The notes under the pieces are model-generated. The model searched no databases. It saw only the letters and a program-made list of their open reading frames with translations, and had not been told where the DNA came from. A stretch of DNA of 64,000 nt from Herbidospora mongoliensis. GTDB lineage: Bacteria; Actinomycetota; Actinomycetes; Streptosporangiales; Streptosporangiaceae. The stretch is taken from positions 366,096 to 430,095 of the forward strand of contig NZ_BBXD01000013.1 in assembly GCF_001570545.1 (NCBI RefSeq). Direction: 5' to 3'. Position 1 is the first letter of the stretch. Each line of letters begins with the position of its first letter. The translations under genes and the position numbers were made by a program. Below, one piece after another: positions 8,114 to 16,332 of the stretch.

Positions 8114-8596
8114 TCAGTTGACCGGGTAGACGCTCTCGGCCGCCAGGCAGGGGTTGGTTCCGGGAGCCGCGTTGAAGATCGCTTCAGCGGCCCGCCCGGC
8201 GAAGTCGCGGAAGGCCTCACGCTGGTCTTCCGGAAGGCCGCCGAGCACGTGTTCCTCGGCGTCGGCCATGCGTTCCTCGCCCTCGGCCTGGACTTTTCGG
8301 CCCTCCTCCGTGGCCACGATTTTCCGGGCGCGGCGGTCGCGGGGGTCGAGTTGGCGCTCGATCAGACCGGCCTTCTCGAGGTCGTCGATGACATAGGTGA
8401 GGACGGTCCGGTCGACCGCGAGCCGGGTCGCGAGGGCGCCTTGGGTCGGGACGTCTTCGTGCACCACCACGGAGAGCAGGTGGAACCCCCGGCTGCCGTG
8501 GGGAAGGTCTTGGAAGACCTCCTCGGCGAACTCCTGCCAGCGGCGCAGGACCATGCTGATGGACCAGCCGAAGTTGGCGGCATGCCGGGGAGCCAT
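8114..8596 (-). CDS. MarR-family transcriptional regulator
   Basis: A 160-residue winged-helix protein. The recognition region is TQGALATRLAVDRTVLTYVI with the wing LIERQLDPRDRRARKI, a typical MarR signature. ATG 8596 was chosen because GGTGG lies 6 nt upstream; an in-frame GTG at 8605 is the alternative. It is divergent from trkH, and same-strand with the AraC gene, which it could control. The ligand is unknown. Confidence 0.9.
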   Translation of the reverse strand: MAPRHAANFGWSISMVLRRWQEFAEEVFQDLPHGSRGFHLLSVVVHEDVPTQGALATRLAVDRTVLTYVIDDLEKAGLIERQLDPRDRRARKIVATEEGRKVQAEGEERMADAEEHVLGGLPEDQREAFRDFAGRAAEAIFNAAPGTNPCLAAESVYPVN

Positions 8597-8671
8597 GCGA
8601 TCCACCCTAACCTGGCCATTGCTGTTACCGTTGGGCCCGATCTCGCGCGCTCCGCGGAGGCGTTTTCTCCA

Positions 8672-10036
8672 ATGGCAGGGTTGTTAACGGCGCGGCGCGT
8701 CCGCCGCCCGTCGATATTTCACCATCCCGCACGCGTCGTCGTCGGCGGGTTCGGGCTCGCCATCCTGGTCGGCACCGCGCTGCTGTCGCTGCCGATCGCC
8801 ACGACGGCCGGGACCTCCCCCGGGCTGATGCCCGCCCTCTTCACGGCCACCTCGGCGGCCTGCGTGACCGGGCTGACCATGGTCGACACCGCGGCCCACT
8901 GGTCGGTGTTCGGCGAGATCGTGATCGCCGCGCTCATCAAGATGGGCGGCCTCGGGATCATGACGCTGGCCACGCTGTTCACCGTGCTGATCGCGCGGAA
9001 GCTGAAGCTGCGCACCCAGATGATCGCGCAGGTCGAGACGCGCGCGATGAACATGAGCGACGTGCGGCGGGTCGTCCGCAACGTGGTGCTGTTCAGCCTC
9101 TTCTGCGAGACGATCGCGGGCACGATCCTGACCGCCCGGTTCGTCATCGCCTACGACGAGCCCTTCTGGCGTGGCCTCTACCTGGGCTTCTTCCACTCGA
9201 TCTCGGCCTTCAACAACGCCGGCTTCGCGCTGTGGCCCGACGGCCTGGTGCGGTTCGCCACCGATCCGTGGATCTGCCTGACCATCGCGATCGCGGTCAT
9301 CGTCGGCGGCCTGGGGTTCCCGGTCATCTTCGAGCTCGTACGTCTGTGGCGCCACCCCGGTCGCTGGTCCGTCCTGACCCGGGTGACGATGTTCATGACG
9401 ACCGTGCTGCTGGCCGGGGGCACGCTCATCTTCCTGTCGGTCGAATGGCACAACCCCAAGACGCTGGGCGCGATCGACGACCCGGGGAAGCTGCTGGTGG
9501 CCTTCTTCGCCGCCGTGATGCCCCGGTCGGGCGGGTTCAACAGCATCGACATCGCGTCGATGGAGCCGTCGAGCTGGCTGGCGACCGAGCTGCTGATGTT
9601 CATCGGCGGCGGCAGCGCCGGCACGGCCGGGGGCATCAAGGTGACCACGTTCGGGCTGATCGTGCTCATCGTGTGGGCCGAGATGCGCGGCGAGAACCAC
9701 GTCAACGTCGGGCATCGGCGGCTGTCGTCGTCGGTCCAGCGGCAGGCGGTCGTCATCACGGCGATGAGCGCGGCGCTGGTGGTCGTGTCGACGTATGTGC
9801 TGCTGCTCATCAGCCCCCACGACCTGGAGCGGGTGCTGTTCGAGGTCGTGTCGGCCACGGGCGTGGTCGGGCTGTCGACCGGGATCACGGCTGATCTGCC
9901 GCAGGCCGGGCAGGTGCTGCTCCTCATTCTGATGTTCATCGGGCGTATCGGGCCCCTCACTCTTGGCTCGGCGCTGGCGCTGAAGGAACGCTCGCGCCGT
10001 TACGAACTCCCCGAGGAGCGTGTGATCGTTGGCTGA
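8672..10036 (+). CDS. trkH: TrkH/KtrB-type potassium transporter membrane subunit
   Basis: A 454-residue membrane protein with four M1-P-M2 repeats of the SKT family. Pore loops are visible at TATSAACVTGLTMVD, SAFNNAGFALWPDG, AAVMPRSGGFNSIDIASME with GGGSAGTAGGIKVTT after it, and SATGVVGLSTGITADLP; the key glycines of the selectivity filters are present. Length and loops fit the Ktr-like short form. ATG 8672 has GGAGG 11 nt upstream; the open frame extends further but overlaps the marR gene. Its stop overlaps the start of trkA by 8 nt, so the pair forms one transporter. Confidence 0.95.
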   Translation: MAGLLTARRVRRPSIFHHPARVVVGGFGLAILVGTALLSLPIATTAGTSPGLMPALFTATSAACVTGLTMVDTAAHWSVFGEIVIAALIKMGGLGIMTLATLFTVLIARKLKLRTQMIAQVETRAMNMSDVRRVVRNVVLFSLFCETIAGTILTARFVIAYDEPFWRGLYLGFFHSISAFNNAGFALWPDGLVRFATDPWICLTIAIAVIVGGLGFPVIFELVRLWRHPGRWSVLTRVTMFMTTVLLAGGTLIFLSVEWHNPKTLGAIDDPGKLLVAFFAAVMPRSGGFNSIDIASMEPSSWLATELLMFIGGGSAGTAGGIKVTTFGLIVLIVWAEMRGENHVNVGHRRLSSSVQRQAVVITAMSAALVVVSTYVLLLISPHDLERVLFEVVSATGVVGLSTGITADLPQAGQVLLLILMFIGRIGPLTLGSALALKERSRRYELPEERVIVG

Positions 10037-10688
10037 CAAGAGCGACGCCGTCGTGATTATCGGGCTGGGACGGTTCGGGAGCTCGCTGGCTCTCGAACTC
10101 ACCCGGCGCGGCACCGAGGTCCTGGCGATCGACAGCAATTCCAAGACGGTGCAGCACCTGGCCGGGCACATCACCCACGTGGCGACGGCCGACGCGACCG
10201 ACCTGGAGGCGCTGAAGCAGCTGGGCGTGCCCGACTTCTACCGGGCCGTGGTCGCCATCGGAACCGGGCTGGAGGCGAGCATCCTGACCGCCGCCCTGCT
10301 GGTCGAGATGGAGATCGAGGACATCTGGGCCAAGGCCATCAGCAAGCAGCACGGGCAGATCCTGCGGCGCATCGGGGTGCATCACGTGGTGTTCCCCGAC
10401 AACGACATGGGCGAGCGGGTGGCGCGGCTGGTGAGCGGGCGGATGCTCGACTACATGCAGGTCGACGACGACTTCGCGCTCTGCAAGACCCGGCCGCCGC
10501 GTGAATACGTCGGGCAGCCGCTGGGAGAGTCGAATCTGCGGCGCAAATACGGGGTCACGGTGGTGGCGGTGAAGAGCCCCGACCAAGCTTTTACCTACGC
10601 GACCGCCGACACCGAACTCTCCTACGGCGACGTGATCCTCATCTCCGGGCGTACCGACGACGTGGAGCGGTTCGCGGAACTGCCCTGA
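10029..10688 (+). CDS. trkA: TrkA/KtrA-type potassium channel regulatory subunit
   Basis: A 219-residue cytosolic protein with an RCK_N Rossmann domain (VVIIGLGRFGSSLALEL nucleotide-binding loop, then VLAIDSNSKTVQ and THVATADATD) and an RCK_C domain from about residue 135 (PREYVGQPLGESNLRRKYGV). It gates the TrkH pore in response to nucleotides. The start is TTG at 10029, overlapping the trkH stop, with a GAGGAG Shine-Dalgarno; no ATG or GTG is better placed. Confidence 0.95.
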   Translation: MADKSDAVVIIGLGRFGSSLALELTRRGTEVLAIDSNSKTVQHLAGHITHVATADATDLEALKQLGVPDFYRAVVAIGTGLEASILTAALLVEMEIEDIWAKAISKQHGQILRRIGVHHVVFPDNDMGERVARLVSGRMLDYMQVDDDFALCKTRPPREYVGQPLGESNLRRKYGVTVVAVKSPDQAFTYATADTELSYGDVILISGRTDDVERFAELP

Positions 10689-10803
10689 GGCCCGCGATAT
10701 GCGGAAAATTCCGTAAGCACGCCCAGAATCACCACGCGTGACTTGGAGCTCCGTACGCGATCTCATGAACCCCGATCGAATTGTTCGGGGGACGAGGAGA
10801 ATC

Positions 10804-11967
10804 GTGCGACATCATCTTGCCCGGATCGCCCTGGTGGCGTTGGCCCTGGTCGCGATGGCGCAACCCGCGCTGCCCGCGCTGGCCGCCGACCGGCCGGATT
10901 TCCGGATCACCCGGTTCCTCGGTGAGCAGCGACTGCCGCACCTGACCCAGGTCGAGGGCACCACGCTCGGCGGGCTGTCCGGCCTCGACCGCGACCCGCT
11001 CACCGGGACCTGGTATTTCATCTCCGACGACCGCTGGCGCTACCAGCCGGCCCGTTTCTACACCGGCAAACTCGACATCAACCGGCGGACCGGCGAGTTC
11101 CGCGGGGTGACGATCAAGGGCGTCCACACGCTCAAGCGGTCCGACGGCAGCCCCTACCCCGCCTACGCCCAGCCCGATTCGGCCGACCCGGAGAGCATCC
11201 GGTGGGACCCGCTCACCCGGCGGCTCATCTGGTCGAGCGAGGGTGACCGGCCCGATCCGCAGAACACCGCCATCCCGCTGTCGCAGCAGTTCATCCGCTG
11301 GGCCAACAAGGAGGGCGAGCATGTCCGAGCCCTGCACCTGCCCGGCAACCTGCTGCTGACGAACGAGAACCGGGGGCCGCGCCGCAACTTCGGCATCGAG
11401 GGCCTGACGCTGACCAAGCACCGGATCGCCGCGATCGTCGAGGGCCCGCGCTTCGAGGACGGGACCCCGCCGACCACCGACGGCGGCGCCCCGGCGCGGA
11501 TCACGGTGTGGAACCGCAACGGCCGGGTCCGCGCCCAGTACGCCTACCCGATCGAGAAGCTGCCCGCCGCCCCGATCCCGCCGACCGGCGCGACCGACAG
11601 CGGCGTGTCCGAGCTGCTGGCCATCGACGACAACCGCTACCTGGCGCTGGAGCGGTCGTGGATCGAGGGCGTCAACTACCGCGTGCGGCTCTACGAGATC
11701 GACCTGCGCGGCGCGACCAACATCCTGCACCGCGACAGTCTGATGACCCGCATGTTCTACCAGCCGGTCCGCAAGCACCTGATCCTCGACATCAACCAGC
11801 CCGAACCCACCCAGAACCTTGAGAGCCTGGCTTGGGGCCCGAGGCTGAAGACGGGTGAGTGCACCCTGGTCATCGGCTCCGACGACAACTTCTCACCGCA
11901 GGAGTCGACGCACTTCCTCCTGTACGCGGCCAAGGGCTGCCCCGTCCACAAAGAGAATCAGAAGTAG
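10804..11967 (+). CDS. Secreted esterase-like / phytase-like family protein
   Basis: A 387-residue protein from GTG 10804 (GAGGAG 4 nt upstream). The start encodes a Sec signal (HHLARIALVALALVAMAQ, cleavage probably after LPALA). The mature part is a beta-propeller-like domain of the phytase-like esterase family: TLGGLSGLDRDPLTGTWYFI, then FYTGKLDINRRTG, SIRWDPLTRRLIWSSEGD, GIEGLTLTKHRIAAIVEGP and LALERSWIEGVNYRV. Members are extracellular hydrolases of mostly unknown substrate. An in-frame GTG at 10738 would add 22 residues before the signal and is less likely. Confidence 0.85.
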   Translation: MRHHLARIALVALALVAMAQPALPALAADRPDFRITRFLGEQRLPHLTQVEGTTLGGLSGLDRDPLTGTWYFISDDRWRYQPARFYTGKLDINRRTGEFRGVTIKGVHTLKRSDGSPYPAYAQPDSADPESIRWDPLTRRLIWSSEGDRPDPQNTAIPLSQQFIRWANKEGEHVRALHLPGNLLLTNENRGPRRNFGIEGLTLTKHRIAAIVEGPRFEDGTPPTTDGGAPARITVWNRNGRVRAQYAYPIEKLPAAPIPPTGATDSGVSELLAIDDNRYLALERSWIEGVNYRVRLYEIDLRGATNILHRDSLMTRMFYQPVRKHLILDINQPEPTQNLESLAWGPRLKTGECTLVIGSDDNFSPQESTHFLLYAAKGCPVHKENQK

Positions 11968-13241
11968 CGCAGCCAGATGTACGCCCACGCCATCGTCGTG
12001 CTCAGCAGGGTGACCACGATTCCGTAGCGGGTGAACTGCCAGAACGAGATCGGGTTCCCGGTCCGGGCGGCGATGCCGATGGCGACCACGTTGGCGCTGG
12101 CCGCGACGGCCGTACCGTTGCCCCCGAAGTCGGCGCCGAAGGCGAACGACCACCAGAGGGCCTGCGAGGTCTGCGGGTCGGGGGCGGCGGCGGCCATGCC
12201 CTCCACGACGGGGGCCATGGTGGCGACGTACGGGATGTTGTCGAAGAACGCGCCCAGCACGGCCGAGCCGAAGAGCAGTGACGTGGCGGCGGCGAAGTGG
12301 TTCTGGCCGAACAGGTCGACGGTCCACTCGCCGATCGCCCGGATCGCCCCGGTGTGGGTGAGCCCGGCGACCATCACGAACAGGCCCATGAAGAAGACCA
12401 GCGTGGGCCACTCGACCTCTCTGAGCACGTCGGACAGGTCGGCCTTGGTGACCAGCAGCATGACGCCGGCGCCGATCAGGGCGACGATCGACGGCTGGAC
12501 GTGGAAGACCGAGTGCAACCCGAAGGCGATGACCACCGCGCCGAGCACGGTCAGCGACTTGACCAGCAGGACCTTGTCGGTGATCGCACGCTTCTCCTGC
12601 ATGGCCATGACGGCCGCGACGTGCTCGGGGTGGTATTCGAAGGACTTGCGGAACAGCGGGTACGTCAGCAGCACGAACGCCCCGAAGATCACGACGACGG
12701 CCGGGGCCATGTGGATGAGGAAGTCGTTGAACGTCAGGCCCGCGCGGCTGCCGATGATGATGTTGGGCGGGTCGCCGATCAGGGTGGCGGCGCCGCCGAT
12801 GTTCGAGGCCAGGATCTCCGCGATCAGGTAGGGCTGGGCCGGGATGCGCAGCCGCTGGCACACCATCACGGTGACCGGCGCGACCAGCATGATCGTGGTG
12901 ACGTTGTCGAGGAACGGCGAGGCGACGGCCGTGATGGCCATCAGCATCACCATCAGCCGGTAGGGCCGGCCGAGTGATTTCTTCGCGGCCCAGATGGCCA
13001 GATAGTCAAACAGTCCGGTCTGCTTGATGACCCCGACGATCACCATCATGCCGAGCAGCAGGAAGATGACGTTCCAGTCGACGCCGGAGTGCTCGGAGAA
13101 GAAGACGTCCGCTCCGGGCGCGAAACCGAGGACGGTCATGACCCCGGCGGCGATGAGAACGACCTTGACCTTGTCGGCCTTCTCCGTGGCGATGAAGAAG
13201 AACGCGATCACGAAGACGCCGATGGCGAGGATCGCGCTCAT
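11958..13241 (-). CDS. ArsB/NhaD-family ion transporter
   Basis: A 427-residue membrane protein with about 11-12 helices. Family marks are FLDNVTTIMLVAPVTVMVCQ, NIGGAATLIGDPPNIIIGS and FFDNIPYVATMAPVV, the two inverted repeats each carrying a substrate loop (DNVTT, DNIPY). Relatives include ArsB, NhaD and the mammalian P protein, so substrate may be Na+/H+, arsenite or an anion; no ars genes are nearby. Its ATG overlaps the stop of a 10-codon upstream ORF (ATGA), and a GC-rich hairpin lies in the leader. The stop overlaps the convergent phytase-like gene by 10 nt. Confidence 0.9.
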   Translation of the reverse strand: MSAILAIGVFVIAFFFIATEKADKVKVVLIAAGVMTVLGFAPGADVFFSEHSGVDWNVIFLLLGMMVIVGVIKQTGLFDYLAIWAAKKSLGRPYRLMVMLMAITAVASPFLDNVTTIMLVAPVTVMVCQRLRIPAQPYLIAEILASNIGGAATLIGDPPNIIIGSRAGLTFNDFLIHMAPAVVVIFGAFVLLTYPLFRKSFEYHPEHVAAVMAMQEKRAITDKVLLVKSLTVLGAVVIAFGLHSVFHVQPSIVALIGAGVMLLVTKADLSDVLREVEWPTLVFFMGLFVMVAGLTHTGAIRAIGEWTVDLFGQNHFAAATSLLFGSAVLGAFFDNIPYVATMAPVVEGMAAAAPDPQTSQALWWSFAFGADFGGNGTAVAASANVVAIGIAARTGNPISFWQFTRYGIVVTLLSTTMAWAYIWLRYF

Positions 13242-13270
13242 CCCGGCCTGACCAGTCGGATCGTGGGCAT
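13238..13270 (-). CDS. Putative 10-residue leader peptide
   Basis: ATG 13270 is preceded at a good distance (10 nt) by a perfect GGAGG at 13281-13285 and opens the frame MPTIRLVRPG, whose TGA overlaps the transporter ATG. The transporter itself has no better Shine-Dalgarno, so the leader is probably translated first and the transporter by re-initiation. The peptide has no run of one amino acid that would suggest classical attenuation. Confidence 0.45.
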   Translation of the reverse strand: MPTIRLVRPG

Positions 13271-13301
13271 GCGAAAACGACCTCCGAGCAAATGAGGGGT
13301 T

Positions 13302-13347
13302 GGGCGCCGGCGGGGACAGCCCGCACAGTCACAAACCGCCGACGCCC
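13302..13347 (-). promoter_or_regulatory. Strong hairpin in the transporter 5' leader
   Basis: On the minus strand GGGCGTCGGCGG (13347-13336) can pair over 12 positions with CCGCCGGCGCCC (13313-13302), one G-U pair included, around a 22-nt loop. It lies 17 nt upstream of the leader-ORF Shine-Dalgarno. It could be part of a riboswitch or attenuator; no known riboswitch class was recognised. Confidence 0.4.
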
Positions 13348-13378
13348 AAGTCGGAAATGTCGGGCCCGTTGTGGAGGG

Positions 13379-13425
13379 CCGGGCCGCTCGCCTTACGCTG
13401 ACAGGCCCATGAGCGAGCGGCCCGG
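13379..13425 (-). terminator. 13-bp perfect inverted repeat after the CBS gene
   Basis: CCGGGCCGCTCGC at 13379-13391 is repeated as its exact reverse complement at 13413-13425, 21-nt loop, starting 3 nt past the CBS-gene stop. No U-tract follows. GC-only stem terminators without U-tracts are common in actinomycetes, so this probably separates the CBS gene from the downstream transporter gene. Confidence 0.55.
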
Positions 13426-13427
13426 GC

Positions 13428-13919
13428 TCAGACGGACAGGCTGATCAGCAGCCGTTCCAGAGTGATCGCGCCGTGCAGGGTGCCGTCGTCGGCGACGACC
13501 GCCACCAGCGGGCTCCGCGCCCGTGCCATCAGCGCGGCGATCTCCAAGAGGGTCGCCCCCATGGGTACCGTGACCGGTTTGGCCACGGGTTTGGGCAGGC
13601 AGTCGCCCACGGTCAGGGTGCCGAGTTCCTGCCAGAACACGTCGGCGTGGGCCTCGTCCAGCGTCCGCGCCAGGGCGGGGTCTTCGTGGATACTCAGCGG
13701 GATGGCCAGCCGGAGCACCTGGGTGCCGGGCAGGACCGTCCAGGGTCGGCCCCGGTCGTCGACCACGACGAGCCCGGGAAGCCGGTTGAGGACCATGATC
13801 CGGACCGCGCGCACGACCGAGTCGGTCGAGGTCACGGTCGGCAGGGTCGCGGCGATGTCGCGCGCTTGCATGTCACCATCCACTCGCGCCGGACGGTAGG
13901 TCGTGTAGGTCTCGGTCAC
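13428..13919 (-). CDS. CBS-pair domain protein
   Basis: A 163-residue protein made of two CBS motifs: [20 protein letters not shown] with [19 protein letters not shown], and [20 protein letters not shown] with [20 protein letters not shown]. Stand-alone CBS pairs bind adenine nucleotides and act as energy or redox sensors. GTG 13919 has a strong GGAGGTGA 9 nt away. A small inverted repeat (GGAGTT/AACTCC, 13934-13948) sits just above it. It is divergent from the kinase gene at 14055, and such proteins are often members of DevR/OsdR-type stress regulons; that link is inference here. Confidence 0.88.
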   Translation of the reverse strand: MTETYTTYRPARVDGDMQARDIAATLPTVTSTDSVVRAVRIMVLNRLPGLVVVDDRGRPWTVLPGTQVLRLAIPLSIHEDPALARTLDEAHADVFWQELGTLTVGDCLPKPVAKPVTVPMGATLLEIAALMARARSPLVAVVADDGTLHGAITLERLLISLSV

Positions 13920-14054
13920 GGCCTGTCACCTCCGGAGTTGGGAACTCCTTCAGTCTTCCGTTTAGTCTTTTGTCCGACTATGGGGGCTGACACCCATCTT
14001 CGGTGACGCACAACCTGCATGGACAGACCGGGCGAAGATTGCCAACCTGGAACC

Positions 14055-14984
14055 ATGGGCCCCTTGTTCTGGCGACTGTGCGTCATCAACGGCGCGGTCT
14101 TCACCGTCGGCACGCTCGCGCTGGCGCTCTCTCCGGCAACGGTGTCCTCGCCGGTCCTGCTCCGGGAGATCCTCGTGCTGGCGGCCGGGCTGGCCATCAT
14201 CCTGGTGACCAACGCGCTGCTGCTGCGCACCAGCCTCGCCCCGCTGACCACCCTCACGGCCCTCATGCACCGGGTCGACCTGCACACCCACGACCGGGCG
14301 ATCGACCGGGGGAACGGAGATCTGACGCACCTGATCGACAGCTTCAACACGATGCTGGAACGCCTGGAGAACGAGCGCACGTCGGCCTCGGCGCACGCGC
14401 TCGCCGCTCAGGAGGGCGAACGGCAGCGCATCGCGCGTGAACTGCACGACGAGATCGGCCAGAGCCTGACGGTGGCGCTGCTGGGCCTGAAACGGGCCGT
14501 CGACCGCGCACCCGAACCACTCAAAGAGGAGCTCGACCTGGTCAGGGACACCATTCGGGGCAGCCTCGACGAGGTGCGCCAGGTGGCGCGGCGGCTGCGT
14601 CCGGGCGTGCTGGAGGATCTCGGCCTCCACAGCGCGCTCACCGCGCTGGCCGCCGACGTGGCCCCGGCCGTGGCGGTGACGCGGCGGATCGAACCCCTGC
14701 CGCCGCTCTCCCCCGAGGTCGAGCTGGTCATCTACCGGATCGCGCAGGAGAGCCTGACCAACGTGGTGCGCCATTCCCAGGCGCTGAAAGTATGGCTGTC
14801 GCTCACCGCCGACGGGCCCGACCTCGTGCTGCGCATCACCGACGACGGGGTCGGCGGGGCGCGCACCGAAGGAGCGGGAATGCGCGGTATGCAGGAACGG
14901 GCGCTGTTGATCGGCGCCCGCCTGACCGTGACGTCGGCCGACGGCACCGAGGTCAAGCTGACGATCCCCGGAGTGATCGCTTGA
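14055..14984 (+). CDS. Sensor histidine kinase, 3' end abutting a TnpB element
   Basis: A 309-residue kinase: two transmembrane segments (about residues 4-24 and 36-58), a HAMP-like linker, HisKA_3 with the phosphorylated His in QRIARELHDEIGQSLTVALL (about residue 130) and HATPase_c ending with DDGVGG and GMRGMQERALLIGARL. ATG 14055 puts the first helix at the N-terminus; ATG 14019 would add 12 residues without a better ribosome site. The final TGA (14982-14984) appears to be supplied by the end of the inserted TnpB element. Joining 14980 to 16321 would give an ending GVIAGGI and a TGATG overlap with the response regulator, so the two genes were almost certainly one operon. Confidence 0.9.
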   Translation: MGPLFWRLCVINGAVFTVGTLALALSPATVSSPVLLREILVLAAGLAIILVTNALLLRTSLAPLTTLTALMHRVDLHTHDRAIDRGNGDLTHLIDSFNTMLERLENERTSASAHALAAQEGERQRIARELHDEIGQSLTVALLGLKRAVDRAPEPLKEELDLVRDTIRGSLDEVRQVARRLRPGVLEDLGLHSALTALAADVAPAVAVTRRIEPLPPLSPEVELVIYRIAQESLTNVVRHSQALKVWLSLTADGPDLVLRITDDGVGGARTEGAGMRGMQERALLIGARLTVTSADGTEVKLTIPGVIA

Positions 14985-15103
14985 CATCCTCCCCACGGCT
15001 GAAGCCGGGAGATTCCCACCCTCACGGGTCGGGTTTCCTGCTTCGCGGGGCCGCGCCTTCGCCGCTTTCGCGGGTCTGGTCTCACCAGCCCTCCACAGGC
15101 GTT
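14981..15103 (-). ncRNA. Probable omega (reRNA) guide RNA scaffold of the TnpB element
   Basis: The stretch after the tnpB stop begins AGAGGTGAAACGCCTGTGGA on the minus strand, has several small GC hairpins (GCGAAAGC, GGTGAGACC, CCCGTGAGGG) and ends in the right-end stem and GATGTCAA. In characterised TnpB systems this right-end segment forms the guide RNA, and the guide itself begins just past the element, here at 14980 and lower on the minus strand inside the kinase gene. The 5' end is not determined and probably lies within tnpB. Confidence 0.55.
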
Positions 15104-16210
15104 TCACCTCTCCGCCAGCCCGGCGGCGAGGATGTTCTTCGCGGCGTTCACATCCCGGTCATGGGCGGCACCGCAGGCGCATTCCCACGTCCGGACGTTC
15201 AGCGGCATCTCGTCTTGCAGAATGCCGCAGGCGGAGCACAGCTTGGAGGAGGGGAACCACCGGTCGACAACGACCAGTTCCCGCCCGTACCACTGCGTCT
15301 TGTACTCCAGCATGGTCCGCATCTCCCGCCAGGAGGCATCGGAGATGGCGCGGGCCAGCTTGTGGTTCTTCACCATGTTGCGGACGGTGAGGTCCTCGAT
15401 CACGACCGTTTGGGTCTCACGGACGAGTCGAGTGGTGAGCTTGTGCAGGAAGTCGCGGCGGCGGTCGCAGATCCGGGCGTACACGCGGGCGACCTTGAGT
15501 TTCGCCTTCTGCCGGTTGGCCGAACCCTTCTGCATGCGGGCCAGCGCCCGCTGAGCCTTGGCCAGCTTGCGCCGGTCGGCCCGCTCGTGCCGAGGGTTGA
15601 CGATCTTCTCCCCGGTGGACAGCGTCGCCAGCGCCGTGATTCCCGCGTCCACGCCGACCGTGTTCGAGGTCGGGCCGAGGGGCCGGATCGCGTCCTGGCA
15701 GAGGATCGAGACGAACCAGCGCCCGGCCGCGTCCCTGCTCACGGTCACGGTCGACGGTTCGGCGCCCTCGGGCAACGGGCGCGACCAGAAGATGTTCAGC
15801 GGGCCGTCCATCTTCGCCAGCGTCAGCGCACCGTCCCGGTATTTGAACGCGGAGCGGGTGTACTCCGCCGACGCCCGGGATTTCTTCCGGGACTTGAACG
15901 TCGGGTACCCGGCCCGCTTGGCGAAGAAGTTCGCGAACGCCGCCTGAAGGTGGCGAAGCGCCTGTTGCAGCGGAACCGAGGACACCTCGTTCAAGAACGC
16001 GAGGTCATCGGTGCGCTTCCACTCGGTGAGCGCAGCCGACGACTGCACGTAGGAGACCTTCCGGCCCTCCAGCGTGTAGGCGCGGGTCCGCTCCTCCAAC
16101 GCCTTGTTGTAGACCATGCGGGCGCAGCCGAAGGTCCGGGCAAGCTCCGCCGCCTGCTCAGGGGTCGGGTAGAAGCGGTACTTGTACGCCCGCTTCACGA
16201 CCTGCGCCAT
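15104..16210 (-). CDS. tnpB: RNA-guided nuclease TnpB
   Basis: A full-length 368-residue TnpB. The N-terminal helix-turn-helix region begins KRAYKYRFYPTPEQAAELAR. The RuvC nuclease residues are all present: Asp188 (NTVGVDAGI), Glu272 (VVIEDLTVRN) and Asp353 (HDRDVNAAKNI). The zinc ribbon has Cys325, Cys328, Cys344 and Cys346. TnpB is an ancestor of Cas12 and cuts DNA guided by the element's right-end RNA, favouring retention of the element at donor sites. Nothing suggests inactivation. It is transcribed against the flanking kinase and regulator genes. Confidence 0.95.
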   Translation of the reverse strand: MAQVVKRAYKYRFYPTPEQAAELARTFGCARMVYNKALEERTRAYTLEGRKVSYVQSSAALTEWKRTDDLAFLNEVSSVPLQQALRHLQAAFANFFAKRAGYPTFKSRKKSRASAEYTRSAFKYRDGALTLAKMDGPLNIFWSRPLPEGAEPSTVTVSRDAAGRWFVSILCQDAIRPLGPTSNTVGVDAGITALATLSTGEKIVNPRHERADRRKLAKAQRALARMQKGSANRQKAKLKVARVYARICDRRRDFLHKLTTRLVRETQTVVIEDLTVRNMVKNHKLARAISDASWREMRTMLEYKTQWYGRELVVVDRWFPSSKLCSACGILQDEMPLNVRTWECACGAAHDRDVNAAKNILAAGLAER

Positions 16211-16332
16211 GCCTCACATTTTACCGCGCGATCAGTTAAGTCTGGGCGTGTTTTCGATGCCAGACCACGCGGCGCCGTGTCGCATTTCCTCCCCAGGGCT
16301 CAAGCCTGGGGTCTCCACGCTGGAGGTATCTG

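Larger units (their letters stand above)
14981..16320 (-). mobile_element. TnpB-only IS200/IS605-type element inserted between kinase and regulator genes
   Basis: The element contains one gene, tnpB on the minus strand, and no TnpA. Its right end reads GGCTTCAGCC hairpin, then GGGGAGGATGTCAA, the ending typical of these elements. The left end carries a related hairpin (CCCCAGGCTTGAGCCCTGGGG, 16290s-16310). Boundaries are inferred: 14981 from the TCAA end, 16320 because it restores the host operon. No target duplication is seen, as expected for this family. Without TnpA it needs a helper in trans to move. Confidence 0.8.
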
